The notes under the pieces: model-generated | Seen by the model: only the letters and a program-made list of their open reading frames with translations | Database searches by the model: none | What the model was told of the DNA's origin: nothing | Origin: Dendrophyllia cribrosa | Lineage: Eukaryota; Cnidaria; Anthozoa; Scleractinia; Dendrophylliidae | NCBI GenBank assembly: GCA_024195265.1 | Contig: JAJLRJ010000006.1 | Coordinates: forward strand, 6,722,139 to 6,786,138 | DNA: 64,000 nucleotides | Direction: 5' to 3' | Shown: in pieces, positions 54,832 through 64,000 of the stretch | Numbering within the stretch: the first letter of the stretch is position 1 | Layout of the letters: every line of letters starts with the position of its first letter | Position numbers and translations under genes: made by a program

Positions 54832-57800
54832 TTAATTCAAAGCATATATTTCAACACTTAAACAAGGCCATGATCCATGTGTAATTGGATAAAACCTGAC
54901 GAATCTCGCTTTGACCACACGGTCGAGTGAAGCTCGCACAACGCTAAGATGAACGGTGCTTCCTGCGAAAACCTGGAAATAAAAAAAATTACATCAGGCA
55001 CAAATTTGTTAAAAAAAGGAATGCAAATTATGACAATATATATGTAGAAAACACTTGCTTCTATAAGACGTTTAAGATTAAAATGTGACAGCATGTATAT
55101 GTTGGCGTTCTGAAGTGTAACATTCATAAATTCTCCTAGTGCGCATTCTTGGACTTACACTTCTTATTTTGATTTTGATGATACGTTACATTCTGTGACT
55201 ATTCACATGACGCAAATTTCTAGTTTTATCACAAGCTGATTATGTCCGCCATTATGGATGGGAAAGCTTGCAAAAGTAAGCTTCTATTCTACTGTCGATG
55301 AGTTCAAAAGAAGCGTTGCTGAAGGAATAAATATCGGGCAGTTAAAGATAACATCACCAGTAGTACATTCAACTGATGTTTTCTGCAGTAAACTGAGTGG
55401 AAGGTAAACTGACATTCCATCGTGTGAGTCTCACAAAACAGTGCATGCGCAAAAGGGACTGCAGGGTACCTTTAACCCTGTTCAGCCTGTGGGGGAAGGG
55501 GGTTGGTAAAGTGGAAGGTAAACTGACATTCATCGTGTGAGTTTCGCAAAACATTGCATGCGAAGAAGGGACTGCAGAGTACCTTAAACCCTGTTCAGCC
55601 TGTGGGGAGAGGGGCTGGTAAAGTCTAAAGTGGAAGGTGAACTGACATTCCATCGTGCGAGTCTCGCAAAACAGTGAATGCGAAGAAGGGACTGCAGGGT
55701 ACCTTTAACCATATTCCTTGTTTTTAAATAAGAGTAAACTATTCAGTTACTTTACCTTTCGTGCATTGTTCTCGTTGTAAATGTTCCAAGTTACTCCATT
55801 TAAAGAAAACTGTAAATAGAACGTCTTGGTATATTCACTGCTTCTCCTTTGTGTGGCCACTGCACAAACAGAGCGCGCTGTACCCATGTCAACTTGAAGA
55901 TAGTCTGATCTGTCAGTTGTTGTTTTCGGACACCATCTTTGGCTTCCCCTATTTGAATACAGTCGTCCGTAGGATGGTACATAACTACCACTAAAAATTG
56001 TGCTTGCTTTCATTCTACCATCTGGTATCTTTTTTATGTCTGCAACCCCAACAGCCTCGCATTCTAAAGAAACAAAATGACAATGTATTTCTAGATAACC
56101 ACAGCTCATGCAGTACATGTACTGTTGAAAATAGTCAGGGGCACTCAACGAATGTTATCCTTAAATAGCTGATCGAAATGCTTGTATCGCCCTCAGATTT
56201 TTGGATTACAATTAGACAAAGAGTTGAGGCTCTCAAACCGGAAATGTAAACTGCCGTTTTAGGACTAAATAAAAATATGCCTGACCTTTCGAAGGGGATA
56301 AAAAATGCTATTTTTGGTTCTCAGGACGCAAATCGCTCCCCGGAGAAAACAATTTTGGTTCTAATACTTTCGGCCTGTTGAATTATAATTTTTTATGTCA
56401 CGACCATGTCTGAGTAAAGACCCGCCTTGGGAGCCACGCTAGACCTAAGCTGTTCTATGGTAAATACGTCAAAAAGGAAAAAAAGAGAAAAGAATAATTC
56501 GAGCCGATAGAGCCAATGAAACTACTTTTTCGGCTGCCAAAAGGCAAAAGGACGAAGATTTCAGGTTAGGAAGTGAAGACGTGTTTACGCGTGGAGTTCT
56601 GAACATGCCTAAAACCGACGATATAATAACCGCGACTTTAAAACATATTCTCCAAAAGCTAGAAAAACTCGATAATATGGAGACATTACTAAACAAAGCT
56701 TTAAGTAAAATTGAAGCTGTGTAAACACATGTCAACGAACTCGCACTGAAAGTGGAATCGCTAGACGCAAAGAGGCACTGCTAATAAGACTTTGGAAGAG
56801 TTGACGGCTAGCGTGGAATTTGCCTCGAAGACGTGGCGAAGATCAGTCAGTGAAATCTGATCAGAAGACGGATAGAGCGAAATATGAGGTACAGCTCGCT
56901 AGTATGTCTAAATAAATGGCCTATATGGAGACATTTTCGAGAAGAAAAAACTTTTCTTTAAGGGAATACAAAAAGCTCCGAATAAAGATGAGAGCGATTA
57001 GACACAGGCGCCGTTTTAAGGACGTTCGCGCGAAAATCTTCTAACATTGATTTTTTTATAAAACTTTTGCTACAGCTAGGTTATGAGTTACTCGTGTCAG
57101 AAATGCAAAAAAATGAGGGGGTCACCGACTTCGTTTCTGAGATAAGCTATCTGAAAGGCGACCCTACTTTTAAAAAATTGGTCTTCCTTACGGGATGTGA
57201 CCCCAATGTATGTTAGTCTAAAAATATTACAAATGAATCTCTAAAATGCAACTTTCTTTCCCAAATTTTATGCTAGTAGGTCTGTTCAGCAAATTCATTC
57301 AACTGGTCACATTCCTTGAAGTAAATTTCATCTTTAAACGACAGCATTTGCAAACTCTGACAGCCGCAAGTTGGCAGGATTCGATGGCGCGCGGGTAGAA
57401 AAATGGAAAAAATTTAAACTTCCTACATTGACTTTTTGTTTATTTTTTCACAATCTGTCGAGAATTGGCAAAGAAAATTATCTATGAAAAAAAAATTGGG
57501 GGTCACCGACCATCCAAGCGAGTTAAATCTAAGCAAAGTTAACGCAACCGCTTTCAGCCCTTTATGTGCTTAGATTTCTTCTCCTGCGCGCGCGCTCGTG
57601 CATGACTTAGCATGGCGTTGCGACATGAATTGCGTGCGCAGTAAGGATGCGCATAAACAATTAGCGCGAACGTCCTTAAGTTCCTACTATATGATGCATG
57701 GTCAATGTTTTAAATATCGAGGAGCCTAACTCATATTGAATTTCGGGGTTCCCCCAACCTCGTTCCCAGGGTTTTGTGGGGTTCCCCGACTTAGCAAAGA

Positions 57801-59553
57801 CACCTCCAAGGTGCCAGAATCATCATTGCTCCGGTGTTTTCTGCGGTATAGCGACATGCAACGAAGGTCAACGAATTGCGAGCCAGGGGAAAACTCCTCG
57901 TGTTACGGAATTTTCTATCTTCCCTCAGTGATCTTGCGCAATCAATCCCCTGGCAAAATGCAATGCGACGTGAACTTACAAAGCTGAAGGAGGCGAGAAA
58001 GGCAGGATGATCGACCTATATTTCAGTCAGAGTAAAACGGATATGCTTTACATTGATGGAAAATTTATTTCCCAATAAGGCTTTTGACGGGGGGGGAGGG
58101 GGGACTCCCATAAAAAAATGACGGGGGTGCTCGTCGTACCTTTTAGGGATCAAAATTTGTAGATTGGTACCGCTTAGGTACTAAAATCTAAAATGACCAC
58201 CATTAGAGTTATCGCGGTACCTTTTAGGGTATGAGCCGAAAACATATGACAGAATATGACATGTGTTGTTTTAGAATTGGTACCTCTTAGGGGTAAAAAT
58301 TCTTTTGAGCCACGCCCATCAAACGAGATTCTGGTACCTTTTAGGGTGTTTTTCGAAAATTTCCGACGAGCACCCCCGTCATTTTTATATGGGAGTTCCC
58401 CCCCCCCCCCCCCCCCCCCACCCCGGGATTTGCTGTGGCTGCCTTTGACGTCAATTTGTACGTCTTTTTCTTTTATTCACCGTCGCTTTTCTCTATTGCT
58501 GTTTAGCTTCTTTTATCTGTTTTATACTTAATGAATATATCCTAAGTCAAAAAGCGTTTATTTTGTGCCAGTTTTGGAACGAGATTTTTCCTGTCTGTAA
58601 ATACTATTCATTCAGGAGCGCTTATATCATCCGGATTATCACCGATAAAAAAGCAATACAGTACTTACCCGCTTATAAGAACCCATTTTTTCAAATTTAG
58701 CCTAAACGGGTTCTTATATAAATGGTGCTTAGTGGAATTTTAGGCTACGCAGGTTCTTAAATAGGTTCTTATTTAATGAGAAATATATTATACACCTGTG
58801 AATGGTAGAAAGGTCATATCTATATGTGACAACTGAGACAGATTGCTACATTATAACTGAAGAGATAACATTGTGGTACAGAACTTTGAACTCATCAAAG
58901 AGACACATCAATTGTAGTTTTAATTCATCACTGAAGACAGGGCTTATCCCTTATGTAATGAAAATTTACAAGGTTTTCAAACATTATTTATACCAAATTT
59001 AGAAGTGTATACATGTTCAAGTTCACTACTTTTGAGTCATGTTTTTTTGCATGAAGATTTTTTTAGGTTAATTTCTATAAGAACCTTTCTATAAGAACCT
59101 GTTTCAAATTTTAGGCTAAATAGGTTCTTATGTAAATGAGGTCTAAATTGATATTTTTAGGCTAACAGGTTCTTAAATTGCAGGTTCTTATAAGCGGGTA
59201 AGTACTGTATTAAAATTTTTTAGGAAACGTGACTGATAGCTTAGCTTGTGCGACATTCGTTATATGTCAGTTGCAGTACAGCAATAGAAGCAATAACTGA
59301 CTATTTAGTTTTTGTAAATTAGAATGAAGCTTTTCAAATGCATTGTTGTTAACTGGCATGATGTTTACAAAAATAGAATTGGGTCTTTGTTTCCGTTGAG
59401 TTGATTTGTATTCCTTTCCCCAAACTGTCATGAAAGAGCATTATCAAATAAAAGGAGTCTATAAATCATGTACGTTTGTTCACTGGTTCACTGGACAATA
59501 AACTGACTGATTGTCTCGCACCGGCTTTCACGAATTTTCCAGTTTGTGATTGT

Positions 59554-59584
<31 letters not shown>

Positions 59585-60284
59585 TGATTTTCAAAAACAT
59601 AGCTACTTGAGAAATATATATCTATATATATATACCTTTTGTATTCCCATCAAATAGGTGACATTTTTGACAGGAATACAAAAGGTATATATATATAGAT
59701 ATATATTTCTCAAGTAGCTATGTTTTTGAAAATCAGTGTATATATATTATTATTATTATTATATATATATATATTATTATTATTTCAATAATCATAAGAG
59801 TAGAATTAACACTCACGCTAAGTCATCGGGGAATTACAAGGAAATGGATGATCTCATATACAAACATTTTTGTTCAAATGGACATCACGGAGTCAGTAAT
59901 GTTGAGGTTATGCTAATAGACAGGGTTGATAACGAAGAGAAGTTAAGAGAGAAAGAGGGTCAGTGGGCCTATAGACTCAAAACAACGGCTCCGGATGGAC
60001 TTAATGTTAATGACTTTTTCTATTCTCAAAATCGCAGGGTGCGCGTAAGCCATTGATTTACTTGTATGTATTTTCTTTTGTATTCTATTCTACACAGTTT
60101 CAAATGTGCGCGCAAAACAGTTTGGTTTTGCGCGCGCATATACTATTATGTTTGTGTGCGTCAGCAGTTTGTATAAGAACACGTGTAAATAACGGTTTAC
60201 TCCAGTCACCCTGATGAAGACCACTTTAAGTGGTTGAAATATAGGTGCAATTTAATCAAACTAGTTTTTTTCCTTTATTGTGTT

Positions 60285-60329
<45 letters not shown>

Positions 60330-62662
60330 TCTTTGTGATGGTCAAGAAGCCAACTCCAATTGGACTTTCAGATGTTTATATTTAAGTGCTCAACGTTTCG
60401 GCCGTCGCGGCCTTCCTCAGGAGCCTATACTAGTGTTACAACATTTGAAATTTGTGTCAACGGAAACGTATGTCAGTTAACATAACGTAATACAACAAAA
60501 CAAACCTTGCTCGCGCGCGTTTAAATGTTGCATGCGCATGTTATAACGGAAAGAAACGTACAAAGTATACAATTAAAATCCTGTGCGCGTGTAACAGGAG
60601 CGCGCGCAGGGTTCTTTACGAAAAATTAAGAACATGTTAAATTGTTTATCACGGGTTTCAGTTTTGTTATCCAGAAACTTTCTCTGGCGCGTCTAATTTC
60701 AATGGTATGGCTTCGTACTTTCTCCAGCAGTGTCAGTTTTAAGTGTTTCAATCCACACGTTGTAAAATGTCGCACTGTGGGTATATTCTTGTGACCAATT
60801 GAAATGTCTGAGCGGTGTTGGTTTGCTCGTGTGCGAATACAATTCCCTGTTTCGCCTACATACTGGTCATGGCATTTCGTGCATGTTATCAGATATATGA
60901 CATTCGCTGACTGGCATGTCATGTTATCACGGAGCGTGATCGTTTCACTTGTTGTTGTACTGGTTATGGTTTGTGCGAAGTTGCCATATTCCTTGCAGCA
61001 AGCGCATCTCGTGTCAGTTTTACATGGCCAGAATCCAGGTTTTGTGACGGTGGTAGCTGGGCGGTTTCTGTGTGTATGTGTGTAGTGTATTTTGAGATTT
61101 TTATTATTCCGAAAGGTGCGGTCGCAAATCTTACATCTTGTTTCTGAAGGGGCTGGTATGTCAGAGTTTTTGAGTGGTAGGTGGCTTTGGTTGGCTGCTG
61201 GGTGTGTTTCGTTGGTGTTGTTTGGCTTTAACCGTTTGCTTGTCAGAATTTGTGAAAGGTTTTTTCCTTTGCGGTAGGCAATTAAGGGAGGTTTACTAAA
61301 TACATCTTTGCATCTGGATGACGTGAGTAGGATTTGCTGATGATCTCTGATGATCTTATGAAGTTTTGGCAACGCTGGGTTGTAGGTGACAACCATGGGT
61401 ACCCTATCTAAATTGTTGTTAATGGTATCAGTCCACAGTGCCTCTTCCCTTGTCATCAGCCTCGCTTTCATGATAGATTCTTTAATCAGTTTGTTTTTGT
61501 ATCCGCGGTCAAGAAGGATGTTATGTAATTCTCGCGCTCTTTTTTCGAAGAACTCATTCTTGGAGCAAATTCGGCGGAGTCTTACGGCCAGGCTATACGG
61601 TATGGCCATTTTGGTGTGGCGTGGATGGCAACTGGTCCAGTTAAGATACTGATGAGTGTGTGTTGGTTTGGTGTAGAGGTCACTGTGGATTTTGCCATTT
61701 TCTAGAATAACTTGTACGTCAAGGAAGGGAATAATTTCGTGTTGGTTGTCCTGTGGTTTACGTGCAGTAAAATTTGAGATTTTTTGGTAGACGGTCTTCC
61801 CAATGGCCGCCCCTATTGTTTTTTTTTTTTCAGGGGCTCATTTCCGCCGGAAATTCCTTCGAACGCGTCTCCATAATCTGTGATTACGTTATACTGCTAG
61901 TTAAATATGTTGTTAAATAATAAATACGTTTGTTAAATATGTCGTTTGCTATCTCATACTACTTGAACATTTCTCTGTGAAATTTTATTTTCAGCTTGAA
62001 CTTAAAAAGCTTAGATACCGGAGAAAAACGCACTTCTAAAAATTAAGTAATTTTCGCTTTACGCTTCAAGATATGGTTCAGTGATATTGTAATGTTTTAG
62101 AGACTGTTGTCTGATATTTGTCTATATTGATGTTTATATAATTTGTATTAATTATTAAGCACTTCGTAAACTCCCGTTTCGTTTTACTAAATGTGGAAAG
62201 CATTATTGTCGCGCCTAAAAATCGTATTCGATATTAAAACCCAGCAAACTTAAATCGATCTTGTCACCGGACTGATAAACTTTGGCGCAGTTCTTGTAAA
62301 CTGAAATATTTTCATTCCTATATTCCTACAGTGTTCGCCAGTATGAATGTAGACTGGCACCTAAAATCATCGTGTTGATTTTTGACGTGTGAATATTTTT
62401 TCAAAACTAAAAGCCGTCAATACAAATAATTGATAAGCAGGAAACCAAAAACGCAAAAACGCTGTTACAAACCTGTTCTCTTCAGTGCTCTGATTTCGTT
62501 TCTTATTTCCTCCAGTTGTTGCTCGATTTTCTTGTAGTTTGGCCCGGAGTAGAAACTGTAGTTATTATTCACATTGCATGCTTTGTTCGTGGGTGTCACA
62601 GACGAGTTTGTGAGCGCCACTACGAAATAAGCGAACAGAATAGCTGCGAAGAAATATTTCAT
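54832..62662 (-). CDS. Secreted coiled-coil F5/8 type C (discoidin) protein, 3 exons
   Basis: Exon 1 62662-62473 (63 codons and 1 base), exon 2 56063-55756 (308 bases), exon 3 54972-54832. Donors GT and acceptors AG fit at every junction, and phases 1 then 0 keep the frame for 212 aa to the TAA. Residues 1-18 are a signal peptide (MKYFFAAILFAYFVVALT); about 45-64 a short charged coiled coil (EQQLEEIRNEIRALKRT); about 65-210 an F5/8 type C domain: first Cys (CEAVGVADIKK), YGRL, WCPKTT, QVDMGTARSVCAVATQ, FSLNGVTWN, then ARFVRFYPITHG and the closing PCLSVEIYALN. F5/8C domains bind carbohydrate or membrane lipid outside the cell. A compact trimer- or dimer-forming lectin-like protein is inferred. 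Intron 1 (6.4 kb) is packed with transposons. Confidence 0.75.
55397..55712 (-). repeat. ~115-bp tandem repeat in intron 2
   Basis: Three copies begin GTGGAAGGTAAACTGACATT (55397, 55511) and TGGAAGGTGAACTGACATTC (55631), spaced 114 and 119 bp. Each contains AGGGACTGCAG and TACCTTTAACC words. The third is partial. No ORF. Confidence 0.7.
56460..57010 (+). pseudogene. LINE ORF1 relic (L1-ORF1p-like)
   Basis: Across frames it reads as a coiled-coil segment (RLGSEDVFTRGVLNMPKTDD, then ILQKLEKLDNMETLLNKAL) and a YMETFSRR block followed by GIQKAPNKDESD, a pattern like the coiled coil and RRM start of L1-type ORF1 proteins. It is broken by stops. It lies in intron 1 of the F5/8C gene, antisense to it. 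Confidence 0.45.
57016..57679. mobile_element. TIR element with TTAAGGACGTTCGCGC ends
   Basis: The left end TTAAGGACGTTCGCGCGAAA and the right end complementing to TTAAGGACGTTCGCGCTAAT are inverted over about 17 bp. The interior has a conserved-looking GGGGGTCACCGAC block twice. No transposase. Confidence 0.6.
58088..58430. mobile_element. G-run foldback element, copy 3
   Basis: Left GGACTCCCATAAAAAAATGA then CGGGGGTGCTCGTCG; right GACGAGCACCCCCGTCATTT then GGGAGTTC and a C run. Interior words match 20967-21300 in the opposite orientation. Confidence 0.6.
58659..59207. mobile_element. TA-flanked CAGT-TIR element 6
   Basis: The left end CAGTACTTACCCGCTTATAA and the right end are exact complements for about 25 bp, with TA on each side (58657-58658 and 59208-59209). 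TAAATAGGTTCTTA-type words recur inward from both ends. 549 bp, non-coding. Confidence 0.7.
59573..59747. repeat. Perfect 75-bp inverted repeat
   Basis: Arms 59573-59647 and 59673-59747 are exact complements (ACACTGATTTTCAAAAACAT in the left arm) with a 25-bp spacer. AT microsatellites lie at both outer edges. Perfect identity implies a recent origin or hairpin-driven correction. Confidence 0.8.
59790..60056 (+). pseudogene. Penelope-like element 1, C-terminal end
   Basis: About 88 codons encode the end of a Penelope-like ORF: INTHAKSSGNYKEMDDLIYK, LIDRVDNEEKLREKEGQWAY then LKTTAPDGLNVND, a typical GIY-YIG tail. It begins abruptly after the inverted repeat and microsatellite on the left, so everything upstream is lost. 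A hammerhead-like motif follows at 60211. Confidence 0.6.
60211..60241 (+). ncRNA. Hammerhead-like motif of PLE 1
   Basis: CTGATGA is followed by a stem (GACCAC/GTGGTT, loop TTTAA) and GAAA, the conserved core order of a hammerhead. Penelope-like elements are known to carry hammerheads near their ends. Stems I and III remain to be folded. Confidence 0.6.
60287..60325 (+). repeat. (TA)n microsatellite between two PLE ends
   Basis: About 19 TA units occupy the space between two convergent Penelope-like 3' ends. Confidence 0.8.
60394..60424 (-). ncRNA. Hammerhead-like motif of PLE 2
   Basis: On the minus strand CTGAGGA is followed by a stem (GGCCG/CGGCC, loop CGA) and GAAA. It lies about 200 bp downstream of the PLE 2 coding end. 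Confidence 0.55.
60626..61820 (-). pseudogene. Penelope-like element 2, RT end and GIY-YIG
   Basis: An open minus-strand frame runs from about 61820 (in frame before the internal ATG at 61609) to the stop at 60626. It opens with the end of the reverse transcriptase: IPFLDVQVILENGKIH, LYTKPTHTHQYLNWTSCHPR, then MAIPYSLAVRLRRICS. After a linker with paired-cysteine motifs (CKICDRTFRNNKNLKIHYTH; RCACCKEYG) comes the GIY-YIG nuclease: VIYLITCTKCHDQYVGETG, RANQHRSDI and an ESFWITKLKP end. The RT core is missing upstream, where a poly-A run follows, so it is 5'-truncated. The part present has no stops. Confidence 0.75.
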
Positions 62663-62744
62663 AATGCAAGGACTTTTTGAAAAGCTCAATCTAAAATGGC
62701 ATCAAAACCTTGAGAGTAAGAATGAATCCCAAAACGTTACTAGG

Positions 62745-63420
62745 AGCGTTTATTTGGTGGGAACGAGATTTTTCGCGTCTCTAAATTTTATTTTAGGAGC
62801 GCTTATGTCATTGACTGTCACCAGAATCCCGCAGTCACCAATCAAACAACTCCACATTTATAACGAAATGTGACTGATAGTCTACCTTTCGTGACATTTA
62901 TTATAATTTTGTATAGTTAAATGTGTTAGGGTGTATATAAAAATAGCATTTTGTGAACTAAAAAGCAGCTTCTCTGTTGCACCCTGGTATAAAGCCGGCA
63001 AAAACGATATCTACAATATTATTTAATTTTATGGTTTTATTTTATTGTTATTACAATAGAATCGGGTCGTTGTTGCCGTTTAGTTGGTTTGGATTTCTTT
63101 AATAAAAGAGAACATTTAAATAAAGTAGCACTAACTGCGTTAATTCACCGGACAATAAACATGGAGTGGGGAACTGAAACGCACTTTAAAATAGGCAAAG
63201 TTGGTCAGAGAGAGTTAATTAATTTTCGCTTTTTACACCCCAAGAAATGGTTGAGTGATATTGTAATTTTTTACAGACGATTGTCTGTGTTTATTCTTTT
63301 GAGTCAATGTTATTATTATTATTTGCAATATTAAGCACATGGTATTATATTAAACGTGGAAAGCCCCAAATTGGTATCCGATAACTGATTCAGACTGTAC
63401 ACTACTCAAAGAGACGCTGG
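62745..63420. other. F5/8C upstream region (duplicate of 58554-62240)
   Basis: The block begins about 85 bp upstream of the F5/8C start codon and shows the ordered homology to 58554-62240 described there. It may contain that gene's promoter. Confidence 0.5.
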
Positions 63421-64000
63421 TAAGTCTGTGGCAGCACTATCGTTAGATTTCGGAAGACCGTCGTGTATTAAGCACAGACTGTCCCTTGTTTCTCTTAGGG
63501 ACAGTAAACTATTCAAAATCTACCTACCGACCTAGTACAGGAACGCGGTAAAGTGTACACAGGAGGTAGAAGTTTGGCAGCTAAAACTAAAGGTAAACAA
63601 CTCCCTATTGGATTTGATTTCGAGCGCAAAAATATAAAAATTCACAAGCCTTTATACTTATGTACGCTAATTCAAATGTGAATTCCACGTTTAGCCTGGG
63701 TACGAGCCTCCTTAAAGTAACTGCCATGAAATAACAATCATAAATAATAACTGCGTTAAATTTATGCGAAATGACAGCATGCTGAAAACAGGCGGCTTGG
63801 TGAATAAATTTTACACAATGGAGAACTGGGGGCATGATAAACAAGTTACTGTTTTTGAAATCTAAAATCAAAATATAACATGCAAAGTTTTTTTGTGATA
63901 TTTGCATCAACAATTTGAGTAAAAAACGTTCTAATTTATATACGTTTCTAGCCTGGTTATATAAAGTGTTTCATGCAAAAGATCATGGCGCGTTAGGTGA
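63421..64000. other. Right edge, AT-rich sequence
   Basis: No gene or bounded element is seen; open frames here are short and unlike known proteins. Confidence 0.35.

Larger units (their letters stand above)
58554..62240. other. Duplicated F5/8C upstream block, expanded by insertions
   Basis: Short homologous blocks (AGCGTTTATTT, GAACGAGATTTTTC, GGAGCGCTTAT, GTGACTGATAG, ACTGGACAATAAAC, AGTAATTTTCGCTTT, GAGTGATATTGTAAT-type, TATTAAGCAC) occur in the same order as in 62745-63420. Between them lie the CAGT-TIR element at 58659-59207 and the Penelope-like tails at 59.5-61.8 kb. The simplest reading is a tandem copy of the gene's upstream region that later received insertions. Confidence 0.5.

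Noticed and set aside
55369..55653. 94-codon minus-strand frame with repeated words
   Set aside because: It is a translation of the 115-bp tandem repeat in intron 2 of the F5/8C gene.
1..64000. Complete tRNA, rRNA or snRNA genes
   Set aside because: Only a degenerate tRNA-like SINE head near 52-69 was seen; no paired A and B boxes or rRNA blocks were recognised by eye.

Overview
The window looks like nuclear DNA of an animal, most likely an anthozoan cnidarian (stony coral or sea anemone). Evidence: AT-rich sequence, short GT-AG introns, few genes between many short inverted-repeat transposons, expanded BTB-Kelch paralogues, a secreted F5/8 type C (discoidin) gene, and Penelope-like elements with hammerhead-like motifs. 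The organism call is inference; no sequence search was possible.

Host genes fall in three groups. (1) 3.4-7.9 kb holds a small family of secreted peptides: two complete two-exon genes (72 aa on the minus strand, 75 aa on the plus strand) with matching exon structure and promoter, and a gutted relic between them. (2) 15-17, 26.7-28.9, 39.7-43.2 and 47.7-49.5 kb hold a dispersed cluster of closely related BTB-BACK-Kelch genes in both orientations. Two are open and have two BTB domains, one is split by a 974-bp transposon, one has a 1-base frameshift and one is a BTB stub. (3) 54.8-62.7 kb holds a three-exon minus-strand gene for a secreted 212-aa protein (signal peptide, short coiled coil, F5/8 type C domain). 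All its exon phases match. Its upstream region appears duplicated inside its own first intron.

Most of the rest is mobile DNA. A LINE with an esterase-type ORF1 and an intact 1170-aa ORF2 (29.0-39.4 kb) carries a Ty3/gypsy element (30.8-35.2 kb) inserted in ORF1 in the opposite orientation. The two short LTRs are identical, so the insertion is young. Three Penelope-like 3' ends occur, two of them tail to tail at 59.8-61.8 kb. DNA transposons and MITEs include PIF/Harbinger-like (TAA/TTA flanks), Mutator-like foldbacks (9-bp flanks), hAT-like (8-bp flanks or CAGTG ends) and six TA-flanked families with CAGT ends that resemble pogo/Tigger. Several are nested.

The best candidates for undescribed biology are the small secreted peptide family, the double-BTB Kelch proteins whose linker is a translated former 5' UTR, and the compact F5/8 type C protein. 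Between these islands I see no other convincing host genes; most other open frames are short or lie antisense to real genes.
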